A stretch of 38,826 nucleotides of DNA, from NCBI GenBank assembly GCA_017431725.1, contig JAFRKN010000006.1, positions 1-38,826 on the forward strand, written 5' to 3'. The notes under the pieces were generated by a model. It searched no databases, was not told the DNA's origin, and saw only the letters and a program-made list of their open reading frames with translations. This document shows positions 30,666-38,703 of the stretch, piece after piece. Source of the stretch: Candidatus Saccharimonadota bacterium (lineage in GTDB: Bacteria > Patescibacteriota > Saccharimonadia > Saccharimonadales > Saccharimonadaceae). Both the position numbers and the translations under genes were made by a program. Positions within the stretch are counted from its first letter, which is position 1, and every line of letters begins with the position of its first letter.

Positions 30666-31283
30666 GTGGGAAAAAAGTCTCAAACAGAAATTTCAACCTC
30701 TCCTTCGCCACCAGAACTTGTTCGGCGTCGCGAAAACCGCCAGTCAATTTTTAGATCCGGTCGCACCATTGGCGAAAAAAGGGAACGGCTCGAAACTAAA
30801 AATGAACGTATAGCAGCTCGTAAAAAACAAAAACGCGGCAAAGTTTTTCGTATAATCTTTACAATTTTTTGTTTTGCGATTTTAATGTTTATATTAATTA
30901 GTCTTTATCAAGCCTTTTCTAAAAGGGAAGATCCAGTTGTGACAGAAAACCATTCTCTTAGTCCTACTATAGAAATTATTGACGAAGAAGCCTCTTCCAG
31001 CGGTCAGATTACTTCACGTATGAAAACTTTTATTGCGCGAGCTGAAAAAGAATTTCGTACCCTAAATTACCAACCAATCAAAGCCGTCATTCCTGTTGGC
31101 TCGGTTCGTGAAGTTGATCTCTATCTCGAAAACTATAACGGTTTTATTAAAATGACTATTGATCGCAATCCAGCGGTATCCGTCGAAGACGCCAGTCGCA
31201 TGCTTCGTTACCTTAATGAAAAAGGAATAAGTGAATTTACTTATATAGATGTTCGTATCGACGGCAAAGCCTACTGGAAATAG
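30666..31283 (+). CDS. ftsQ: FtsQ/DivIB-like bitopic division protein
   Basis: 205 aa. A long, highly charged cytoplasmic N-terminus (about 60 residues, many Arg/Lys), one membrane helix (about 61-81), then a short extracellular domain. The last part EFTYIDVRIDGKAYWK resembles the C-terminal end of FtsQ/DivIB, where xIDLRxxxxxxK ends the beta domain. The POTRA domain is reduced or absent. Start GTG with AGGAGG 6 nt upstream. It follows murG by 10 nt, the usual FtsQ position after the mur genes. Symbol given as a tentative homologue. Confidence 0.6.
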   Translation: MGKKSQTEISTSPSPPELVRRRENRQSIFRSGRTIGEKRERLETKNERIAARKKQKRGKVFRIIFTIFCFAILMFILISLYQAFSKREDPVVTENHSLSPTIEIIDEEASSSGQITSRMKTFIARAEKEFRTLNYQPIKAVIPVGSVREVDLYLENYNGFIKMTIDRNPAVSVEDASRMLRYLNEKGISEFTYIDVRIDGKAYWK

Positions 31284-31287
31284 GGAA

Positions 31288-31341
31288 TTGTTCGGTTTTT
31301 GTTCTATTACAATTCTCTGTTCTTTTGTTCGGTTTTTGTTC
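31288..31341 (+). repeat. Direct repeat TTGTTCGGTTTTTGTTC x2
   Basis: The 17-mer TTGTTCGGTTTTTGTTC occurs at 31288-31304 and 31325-31341, immediately after the ftsQ-like stop. A near copy of its central part (TTCGGTTTTTGTTCGG) lies near 32365 within the VirD4-like gene. Function not known; the coding copy may be chance. Confidence 0.6.
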
Positions 31342-31478
31342 AGTTTATATCTTAGTATAACAATTTTTATGTGGGATAATATTTGAAAAAACAGGGAAAA
31401 ACACTAAAAAGGGAAACAAAAATGGGGAAATGTCAAATGTGGAAAACTCTGAACAAAAACCAGAGGTTATGAGGGCCA

Positions 31479-31714
31479 AATTACTAATTATCAAATTCCA
31501 AAAACATTAAAAGGTTTGGCCCGTTGCTATTATCACAATACTCCAGTTATACGAGCGTCATCGAGTATTTTATAGATTATTTGCATGTGGCTCTAGAGTG
31601 TAAACGAGCGTTTCATTAGAATCTTAAGACAATCACTAAGACGCGAGTATCTGACGAGTCTTGTGATAATAGCAACTGCCCAAGCCCGTTTTTGGAATTT
31701 GATAATTAGTAATT
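31479..31714. repeat. Long rod-like palindrome B (236 nt)
   Basis: A 27-bp perfect outer stem (31479-31505 with 31688-31714, left arm starting ATTACTAATTATC) is followed inward by an asymmetric loop. Next comes a 16-bp perfect stem, GTTGCTATTATCACAA (31523-31538) with TTGTGATAATAGCAAC (31661-31676). After ACTC/GAGT, an ATAC-GA-GCGT / ACGC-GA-GTAT segment (31549-31558 with 31641-31650) forms a tandem G-A type internal loop. Unlike a simple terminator, it has at least three stacked helices. It lies between the division cluster and the VirD4-like gene. Confidence 0.88.
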
Positions 31715-31967
31715 AAATACACACTAACATTCATATTTTAGGCATAATTCCTGCCCACCCAGAAATATTCCTACCCAAAAGACGATTGATTTACCGGCTT
31801 TTTAACATAACCGTAATGTCTTAAAATCTATATTGTGCGACATTAAACTTATATTCCCAACACAAAGTTGTATCAACCTAAATTCAACAAAAATCGAGAC
31901 CTTGTTTAATTTTTTCAAAAATCCTTATTTCCCTACTTTTAATTCTAGAATTTTTTATACTTTTATT

Positions 31968-34871
31968 TTAATGTTTGATAGCTAAAAATCCATCCGCTGA
32001 ATTATCTTTATCTACAAAGCTGTCAGCCCTTCTAACAGGGGTAGACAGGGAAAGGGGAGTGCTTTTTGGCTTGATTTCAATAGTTGTTTTTTCCTGGTAT
32101 TCCACCTCTGGTTTAACAGGGGAAGAAGCCGTATTTTTTTGATCGGAATTAGCTTTGGGCTTAATAGAAGGTTTTCTACTAAGTCTTTTTTTCCCTTTTT
32201 CAATCTTCTCTTGCTTTTTAGCCTCTTCATTCTGTTCCTTCCCTTTTTCCTCAGCAATTAACTTCGCTAAATCTTTTAAACCCAACCGCTCTTTACCCTC
32301 AGCCACATTTGGACTCAAATTTTGTCTTCGAAAATCCGCCTGAGGCGTGGGCTGATATTTAAAGTTCGGTTTTTGTTCGGTAGAAGTTTTTGTATTTATC
32401 ACTAATTTTGGCTCTTCTTTACGCCCAGAATCTGATAATTCCCTTTTATATTTTTCGGATTGTTCAATCGTTTCCCGTATTTCTTTTTCCACTTCCATTC
32501 TTGGCCGCGCAAACTGCTCTCTTGAATGTGCAATAATCTCTTCAATATTGTCTTTTGGTGAATCGGGAATAGAGAGGGTGGTAGCAGAGAAGGCTGGAAC
32601 TTTTTCACCATTGATAATCATCGAAATCACAAAATGGCGATTGTTGAGCTGAATGATATCAGATTCGTCAAAAGTTGGTTCAAACTGTTTTACTAAAATT
32701 GGAGCATCATCGGCTGAGACTCGGAAAGAAATTGTCGTCCCCACATTGCCAAATACCGCATCGCGGACTTGATCGGTCATTTGAGCGACATATTGGTTTG
32801 CTACGGTTAGATTTAAGCCATACTTCCGTGCTTCAGAAAGAATTATTGCAAAAGATTCCGTTGCAAAATTTTGAAACTCGTCCACATACAGATAAAACGG
32901 TCGCCGATCTGCAATATCGGGAATATCTGACCTAGACATCGCTGCTAATTGTACTTTTGTTACCAAGAATGCACCCAGAATTGCTGCATTGTCTTCTCCT
33001 ATTAAGCCTTTAGAAAGATTCACCACTAAAATTTTTCCTTCATCCATAATTTTTCGAATATCAAAAGAAGATTTTGGCTGTCCAATAATATTTCGGATAA
33101 TTGGGTTAGCCGTGAAAGCACCGACTTTATTTAAAACCGGTGCAATCGACTCATTTACCTGTTTTTCGTTCCATTGTCCAAATTCATGTTTCCAAAACTG
33201 CAAAACTGTTACATCTTTGCAATAATCCAAGGTTTCCTTGCGAAAATCCTTATCAGTTAAAAGCCTGGAAATATCAAGTAATGTAGTTTCTGGCCGGTCA
33301 AGCAAAGCAAGAAGCGTATATCGTAAAATATGTTCCAAACGAGGACCCCAAGAGTCCCCAAACATTCGTTTCAAAACTCCAATTACCTCAGAACAGATAT
33401 TGGGCTTTCTTGAAGGATCGGAAATTTCAAGAGGGTTGAAAGCTACAGGAAAGGCTGTGTCGGCTGGGTTAAAATAAACTACATCCCGAATTCTAGAATC
33501 TGGTATAAAGCGTAAATTATCAATTGCGAAATCACCATGTGGGTCAATAATACAATAACCCTGGTTATAAAAAATATCAGAAAGTGCCAAAAGTTCTAAC
33601 ATCCCACTCTTACCAGCCCCAGTTTGACCGATTATATACACATGCCTTGAACGATCACGTCGCAAAAGCCCAAACTGGTGATTAATTCCTCTAAAATTAG
33701 TCAGGCCAAAAGCTGAAATATTTTCATCAGTTGTAAGGTTACCAGTTAAAATTGGTAATTTAGCTGGGGGCTCTGCCGTTTTAGAACTCGCCCAGACAAT
33801 GTTTGGCGTTTCTACTGAAGTATGAGGTAAATGATAAACCGAAGCTAATTCGGAAATATTTAAAATGAAACCTCGATTAGAAAATTGTCGCATTTTGTAG
33901 GCGTCTAAATCAGCAGCATTAAAGCTGCTGCCAAGCTGTTTAAAACCATTAAGATTGGTTGAATTATATTGTTTAAATGTTCCTACAAGTGCTTGCATAT
34001 TTAATTTTGCATCGGTTTCATTTTGACCAAGATAAGCCAAGCGTACTTTTACCTCATAACCCAACTTTGTGGCTTTTTCTTCAGCCTTTGCTATACGGGT
34101 TTTGTCTCGCTCCGAAAGCTCCACTTTTACTTCAGAAGTAGTTCCACCAGCTGGCGGTCTAAACAAGGCTCCTAACGCCTCAACCAACCAGGTCCAATCT
34201 ATTCCAGTTTCTCCTAAAAAGAGTTTTTTGCCAGATTTTATTTGCTGAATCCATTTGTCGGTAGTATTTTTGTGCCAATCATCTGGTATTGGTCTCGCCA
34301 AAATCTGAATCCAAAGCTCTTCTGAATTATCGGCATTCAATTTTGCTAAAGTTCCAGTAATTCCCGCCAAAGGATCGACTTCAAAATTATCAAAAGTTTT
34401 GATGGGCAAAGCCTCATTCTCGGTTAAAGCTAGTTCCGCCGAATAATTAACTGGATATTTTACCCGATTGTCAACATAATCTTCATTCATTTTGTAAATT
34501 TGTACAGTCGGATACTGTGAATAGATCTGCCCCTCTACAAAGCTTTGTAAAACTTTTGGCACCCAAACGTAAAATCTAATTTGCCCACCAGTTGAAACAA
34601 TCTCAAAAGACAAATGCTCCTGCACGCCTCCAGAATTTTTCAATTCCTGTTTATCCCTTAATATCCCGTGTAGAGAAGCAAACAGTTGTTCCGCTGCTAA
34701 CTCTTTTTTGTCGTTTTCTCGCGGAATTTCCAACATTAAAAGAACCGAATCTACATTCAAAACTTTCAACTTGTTGAGTTTTTTATAATTTTTATAGGTC
34801 AAAAAAGCTAAAATTCCCACTACAGGAATCCAGAAGATTGGCATTAAAATAAAATGTATGACATTTTCCAT
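31968..34871 (-). CDS. VirD4/TraG-like conjugative coupling ATPase (T4SS-type)
   Basis: 967 aa. One or two N-terminal hydrophobic segments (about 7-25), a long N-terminal domain, then an AAA-like motor: Walker A GQTGAGKS (415-422), Walker B YVDEFQNF (662-669), and an arginine- and Gln-rich core typical of TraG/VirD4 with GLNLTVANQYVAQM. The C-terminal 180 residues are Lys/Glu/Pro-rich and look disordered. Such proteins recruit DNA or protein to type IV secretion systems. No VirB genes are nearby, and Patescibacteria often encode isolated T4SS-like ATPases. Leaderless start: TAAAAT (34878-34883 on this strand) 6 nt before ATG. Confidence 0.85.
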   Translation of the reverse strand: MENVIHFILMPIFWIPVVGILAFLTYKNYKKLNKLKVLNVDSVLLMLEIPRENDKKELAAEQLFASLHGILRDKQELKNSGGVQEHLSFEIVSTGGQIRFYVWVPKVLQSFVEGQIYSQYPTVQIYKMNEDYVDNRVKYPVNYSAELALTENEALPIKTFDNFEVDPLAGITGTLAKLNADNSEELWIQILARPIPDDWHKNTTDKWIQQIKSGKKLFLGETGIDWTWLVEALGALFRPPAGGTTSEVKVELSERDKTRIAKAEEKATKLGYEVKVRLAYLGQNETDAKLNMQALVGTFKQYNSTNLNGFKQLGSSFNAADLDAYKMRQFSNRGFILNISELASVYHLPHTSVETPNIVWASSKTAEPPAKLPILTGNLTTDENISAFGLTNFRGINHQFGLLRRDRSRHVYIIGQTGAGKSGMLELLALSDIFYNQGYCIIDPHGDFAIDNLRFIPDSRIRDVVYFNPADTAFPVAFNPLEISDPSRKPNICSEVIGVLKRMFGDSWGPRLEHILRYTLLALLDRPETTLLDISRLLTDKDFRKETLDYCKDVTVLQFWKHEFGQWNEKQVNESIAPVLNKVGAFTANPIIRNIIGQPKSSFDIRKIMDEGKILVVNLSKGLIGEDNAAILGAFLVTKVQLAAMSRSDIPDIADRRPFYLYVDEFQNFATESFAIILSEARKYGLNLTVANQYVAQMTDQVRDAVFGNVGTTISFRVSADDAPILVKQFEPTFDESDIIQLNNRHFVISMIINGEKVPAFSATTLSIPDSPKDNIEEIIAHSREQFARPRMEVEKEIRETIEQSEKYKRELSDSGRKEEPKLVINTKTSTEQKPNFKYQPTPQADFRRQNLSPNVAEGKERLGLKDLAKLIAEEKGKEQNEEAKKQEKIEKGKKRLSRKPSIKPKANSDQKNTASSPVKPEVEYQEKTTIEIKPKSTPLSLSTPVRRADSFVDKDNSADGFLAIKH

Positions 34872-34877
34872 AATAAT

Positions 34878-34883
34878 ATTTTA
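34878..34883 (-). promoter_or_regulatory. -10 box, leaderless VirD4-like gene
   Basis: TAAAAT on the minus strand ending 6 nt before ATG 34871. Confidence 0.6.
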
Positions 34884-34890
34884 CCATAAA

Positions 34891-35922
34891 TTATTTAGCT
34901 AATGTGTAAGAATTCTTATCAACTTTTTTAAATAAAGCTTTATTCTGTAAATTCAAAAGAATCGTGGTTTCTTTAACTTTTCGCACTCTTAAGACCTGTT
35001 TGACGATTTCTTCACGGGTTAAAGGAGACTCTGATTTTTCCAAAATAGACTTAATAATTTCTGAAATAGTTCCCTTCTTATAACCCCAGCTATTAAGGGC
35101 GTAAATTCCTCGGCCAATCAAAATAAAGCGAGAATCTTTGATTAATTCATTATGAATAGCCTGGATTGTTACATTTTTCCTCTTAAAATTGGAATCTTTA
35201 ATTTCTTTAGCAATCTCAGAAAAATGCATTGGTTCTTTTTTAGTTTCCAAAATCACAAAAATTTTATCGCGAATATTCTTAGGATTTACTGCTGGCCATT
35301 TTGCTAGGCCCCACAACCCATTTAAGGTGGCTAAAAGCTTAGAAATTGACGCTACGGCTTTTATGTGGTCAGGATGCTCATAATTTAGTTTATTGTCAAT
35401 TTCTTCCAGAGTCATCGGCTCTTTATTTTCTCTTATTAATTTTACAATTTCATCAACTCGTTCGCGGACTTCTTTACTGTTACCATAATCGTGAATCCCA
35501 ATAGCCGCATAATATTTATCATTTTCTTCAATAATAGTTAAATTTTTAGAAAAGGTAGCAATAAAATAAATGCCGGTCTTTTCGGACGCGGTTGTCGGTC
35601 TGCCATAAATTTTATCAGCAAGATCGTTTAGTTTTGCTATCCGACCCACTTCGGTTAGATTTCTGATTAATAATTTTTCAGCGGCTGCGAGTTCTGGAAT
35701 CTGATTTTCTTCTGCGGAAATTTGGAGACGAATCAAAATAGCTTTTTCAAGCTGCCTTACTCTTTCCCTTGTAATTGACAACATTTCGCCGATTTGTTCA
35801 AGTGTTTCCTTTGTGCCAGTCAACCCAAAACGGCGTGAAATAATTTCTTTTTCGCGATCTTGTTCAATAATCTTCAGGCTGCCAGAGATTGCATTTTTTA
35901 GAATTTCCGCATTTTGATCCAT
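34891..35922 (-). CDS. Sigma-70 region 4 / HARE-HTH fusion regulator
   Basis: 343 aa. Residues about 22-66 match a sigma-70 region 4 HTH: KEIISRRFGLTG, TLEQIGEMLSITRERVRQLE. The middle is not recognised. From about residue 208 there is a HARE-HTH/RpoE-delta-type winged helix (RDKIFVILETKKEPMHFSEI) and a second similar unit (SPLTREEIVKQVL). Regions 2 and 3 of a sigma factor are absent, so it cannot start transcription by itself; binding to the RNA polymerase flap or -35 DNA is the inference. ATG 35922 is chosen because the upstream frame begins with a TTG that is the -35 box. Ribosome site GCGAGG is distant (about 13 nt). Confidence 0.75.
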   Translation of the reverse strand: MDQNAEILKNAISGSLKIIEQDREKEIISRRFGLTGTKETLEQIGEMLSITRERVRQLEKAILIRLQISAEENQIPELAAAEKLLIRNLTEVGRIAKLNDLADKIYGRPTTASEKTGIYFIATFSKNLTIIEENDKYYAAIGIHDYGNSKEVRERVDEIVKLIRENKEPMTLEEIDNKLNYEHPDHIKAVASISKLLATLNGLWGLAKWPAVNPKNIRDKIFVILETKKEPMHFSEIAKEIKDSNFKRKNVTIQAIHNELIKDSRFILIGRGIYALNSWGYKKGTISEIIKSILEKSESPLTREEIVKQVLRVRKVKETTILLNLQNKALFKKVDKNSYTLAK

Positions 35923-35968
35923 CAGTTTTTTCCTCGCCCCGCCCCAGTTAATATTATTAATTTTTACT

Positions 35969-35997
35969 ATAATATCATAGTTTTTTATAAATGTCAA
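35969..35997 (-). promoter_or_regulatory. Promoter of the sigma4/HARE gene
   Basis: TTGACA (35992-35997) and TATTAT (35969-35974), 17-nt spacer, on the minus strand. The TTG of the -35 box is also the first codon of the longer open frame, which is therefore not the real start. Confidence 0.85.
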
Positions 35998-36090
35998 CTA
36001 TAATATTATCAACTTTCCAACTATATTGTAGCACATTTTTTACAATTTCAAAAGAAAGTTTTAAAAGCATAACTAATATATAATAAACTT

Positions 36091-36215
36091 TTTCTAAGTT
36101 CATCATCAATAGGCTAAAAATTTGAAAAAATAGTGATGGAAAGCCGGTACTGCAATACCGGAAGGCTTCCATCAAATTATTTTTTCAAGTTTTCACCAAG
36201 ATGAACTTAGAAAAA
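36091..36215. repeat. Structured palindromic element A, copy 3
   Basis: 61-nt core 36125-36185, one base different from copy 1 (loop CTGCAA instead of CTGAAA). Outer arm TTTTTCTAAGTTCATC (36091-36106) pairs perfectly with 36200-36215. The inner arm keeps pairing with TTTG against CAAG, where copies 1 and 2 have other pairs. Orientation is the same as the other two copies though flanking genes are on the minus strand. Lies upstream of the sigma4/HARE promoter. Confidence 0.92.
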
Positions 36216-36268
36216 ATTTAATATTATAGCATCAACAAATTTGATTATCATAAAAATCTTAATTAATT

Positions 36269-36432
36269 CCAATCTATTTTTAATTTTTCTCAACTTAAAA
36301 TTACGCCAAGATAAAAATTACAACATTAGTCAGATTTTTGCTCGCGTAGCAAGCTCTACTCGCAAAAACTGTAATGTTGTAATTTTTATATGGGTAATTT
36401 TAAATGTTTCGAAATAATTAAAAATAGATTGG
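36269..36432. repeat. Long rod-like palindrome C (164 nt)
   Basis: Stems, outside in: 17 bp (36269-36285 with 36416-36432), 10 bp TTAAAATTAC/GTAATTTTAA (36295-36304 with 36394-36403) and 18 bp ATAAAAATTACAACATTA (36311-36328 with 36372-36389). The last is CAG-A-TTTTTGC against GCAAAAACTG with a small bulge. The tip has a TAG/CTA mini-stem. It ends 2 nt before the topA stop codon. It may terminate topA, but its size exceeds what termination needs. Confidence 0.88.
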
Positions 36433-36434
36433 GG

Positions 36435-38696
36435 TTACTTTTTCTTTTTAGCCTTTGTTCTTGGTGCCCTTCTTTTAGTTTTTGGCTTATTTTCAAGCAT
36501 TTTTTTAGCTTCTTCTAGAGTAACTTTCTTTGGATTAGTTGCTTTTGGAATTTTAACATTATTTCTGCGCCCTGGCCCTTTAATGTATGGCCCATAAGCC
36601 CCATTTATAATCATAATCTCACCCCAATCCGCGATAATAGAAGCAACTTTATTCTGGTAAAGTGGCAAAACTTCTTCTAACGAGACTATGTAAGGATCAA
36701 AATCCTTCATCGGAATATTATATTTTCCACCCTTAAGGTATGGTCCAAAGGGCCCATTTGCGGCAATTAATTCTGTGCCATCCGGAGCCTTTCCTAGCAC
36801 TCGTGGCAAAGTTGGTAGTTCGAGTTGGCTTAACGCTTGTTCTAAAGTTACAGTTTTTACTGTTTTACGTTTAGGGAGTGGTGCAAAACGTGGTTTTTCC
36901 TTAGTTTCTTTTTCATTATCACCAAGCTGAATAAAACCACCATTTTTTCCTACTTTTGCATAAATTGGCTTACCAGTTTTTGGGTCATGCCCCAGGAGTC
37001 TTGCATTATTATATCTTTCAACCCCATTAGCAATTAATACTGTGTTTTGAAACGGCCCATAAAAATCTCGGAGCATCTTTACGCGCTCTAATTTGGCATC
37101 AGCAACCAAGTCCAAGTCCTTTTCGATGTTGGCTGTAAACTTGTAGTCAACAATATTTTTGAAATTATCAGTCAAAAAACCCGCAACCAATTCACCAATT
37201 GGAGTCGGGATTAGCTTCCCTTTATCCGCTCCAAATTTTTCTTTTACCAAATTTTCTTTAATGTTGCCATTTTGTGCTACAAATTCAGTAATTTTTCTTG
37301 TCTCTCCTTCATTTTCGCCCTTTATCACATACCCCCGTGTCTGTATAGCGGTCATAATTGAAGCATAAGTAGAAGGCCGTCCAATGCCGAGGTCCTCTAA
37401 CTTCTTGACCAATGAACCTTCAGTATATCTTGCTGGTGGCTTGGCGTAAGTTTGCCTAGCAACAAGCTCCAGACAATCCATCTTATCACCTTTTTTAACT
37501 TTGGGTAGTTCTAAATCTTTCGATTTTCCATAAACCTTTAAGAATCCGTCAAAAATTACTATCTCACCCTTTGCAACAAAATCATGACTTAATTTAATAG
37601 TAGTTTTTGCCACTTTTGCGGCCGCCATCTGGGTGGCAACAGTTCGTGCCCAAATTAACTTATAAAGTTTTTTTTCATATTCAGTCTTACCAGCCCCTAC
37701 TCTAGTTATATCAGTTGGGCGAATCGCTTCATGTGCCTCTTGTGCTTGGGTATCCTTAGTCTTAAACGTCCGCACCTTTAAGTAATTTTTTCCAAAAGTT
37801 CCTTCAATATACTTTGCAATTGTTACGATCGCCTGAGAACTCAAGTTTAAAGAATCGGTTCTATGATAAGTAATCAAGCCGGCCTGATAAAGGCCTTGTG
37901 CTGCACTCATGGTCGTTCGTGAGGAAAAACCTAACTTGGCATTCGCTTCAATTTGGAGCGCTGCAGTTGTAAATGGCACAGGATTTGTTCTAGTTCCCTC
38001 AGTTTCCTCTACATTCTCAACTTTATAAGTTTCTAAACTTAACTTTTCTAATATTTTTTTAGCTTCTTCTTTGGTTTCCGGCGCACCACCTTCATAAATA
38101 GCATCAAATTCTTTATCTTTTTTAAATTTACCACTAATTTTGAAAGTAAATTTTGTCTCAAATTTCTCAATTTCTTTCTCGCGCTCAACAATTAATCTTA
38201 GCGCTGGTGATTGTACTCGTCCCGCCGAAATTGCCCCCGGCACTTTTTTCCTCACGATATCTGACAAATCATAGCCAACCAACATATCTAAAGTTTGCCT
38301 CGCCTGTTGCGACGCCACCATATCCATATCTACTGTGCGAGGATTTTTAATAGCGTTCTCTAACGCTGGTTTGGTAATTTCATGAAAAGTAATTCGTGCC
38401 GTATTTTTTGGCAGTTTTAAAACTTCACACAGATGCCAAGAAATTGATTCTCCTTCGCGGTCTTCATCGGTCGCTAGCCAAATCTTATCCGCTTCTTTTA
38501 CTGCTTTTTTCAATTCAGTAATAATTTTTTTATGATCAGGATCAATTTCGTAGGTCACATCAAAAGTGGCCTTATCAACCTTTGTGTCTTTCCGAATATG
38601 CCCTACTGAAGCTAAAACTTTAAAATCCGATCCGAGATATTTCTCAATCGTATGTGCTTTCGCCGGGCTCTCTACTATTACTAAATTTTTTGCCAT
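36435..38696 (-). CDS. topA: DNA topoisomerase I
   Basis: 753 aa type IA topoisomerase that relaxes negative supercoils. TOPRIM domain with Glu9 and DEDREGE (77-83), and the catalytic Tyr in GLITYHRTDS, where Met is usual after Tyr (His here). The usual zinc fingers are absent. Instead the C-terminus has several repeat units of the TOPRIM C-terminal repeat type (for example VGKNGGFIQLGD, ANGPFGPYLKGGKY and INGAYGPYIKGPG), ending in a Lys-rich tail. ATG 38696 is chosen because TATTAT (38704-38709 on this strand) ends 7 nt before it. The frame could start at 38723, but that lies upstream of the box. Confidence 0.95.
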   Translation of the reverse strand: MAKNLVIVESPAKAHTIEKYLGSDFKVLASVGHIRKDTKVDKATFDVTYEIDPDHKKIITELKKAVKEADKIWLATDEDREGESISWHLCEVLKLPKNTARITFHEITKPALENAIKNPRTVDMDMVASQQARQTLDMLVGYDLSDIVRKKVPGAISAGRVQSPALRLIVEREKEIEKFETKFTFKISGKFKKDKEFDAIYEGGAPETKEEAKKILEKLSLETYKVENVEETEGTRTNPVPFTTAALQIEANAKLGFSSRTTMSAAQGLYQAGLITYHRTDSLNLSSQAIVTIAKYIEGTFGKNYLKVRTFKTKDTQAQEAHEAIRPTDITRVGAGKTEYEKKLYKLIWARTVATQMAAAKVAKTTIKLSHDFVAKGEIVIFDGFLKVYGKSKDLELPKVKKGDKMDCLELVARQTYAKPPARYTEGSLVKKLEDLGIGRPSTYASIMTAIQTRGYVIKGENEGETRKITEFVAQNGNIKENLVKEKFGADKGKLIPTPIGELVAGFLTDNFKNIVDYKFTANIEKDLDLVADAKLERVKMLRDFYGPFQNTVLIANGVERYNNARLLGHDPKTGKPIYAKVGKNGGFIQLGDNEKETKEKPRFAPLPKRKTVKTVTLEQALSQLELPTLPRVLGKAPDGTELIAANGPFGPYLKGGKYNIPMKDFDPYIVSLEEVLPLYQNKVASIIADWGEIMIINGAYGPYIKGPGRRNNVKIPKATNPKKVTLEEAKKMLENKPKTKRRAPRTKAKKKK

Positions 38697-38703
38697 ATAA
38701 ATA

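Larger units (their letters stand above)
31284..31967. other. 684-nt non-coding gap with long rod-like palindrome
   Basis: No gene-sized frame is convincing. It holds the repeated 17-mer (31288 and 31325), a purine-rich stretch with several GGGAAA-like runs at 31390-31440, a TTTTCCACA complement near 31447, and the large inverted repeat 31479-31714 (listed separately). The last 250 nt (31715-31967) are AT-rich with nothing clear. Confidence 0.6.

Noticed and set aside
31479-31714. Palindrome B as a transposon with terminal inverted repeats
   Set aside because: No transposase, no target duplication seen, and the helices are stacked through the middle rather than only at the ends.
35923-35997. 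Longer N-terminus for the sigma4/HARE gene
   Set aside because: Its first codon TTG is the TTGACA -35 box; with TATTAT 17 nt away, transcription must start downstream of it.
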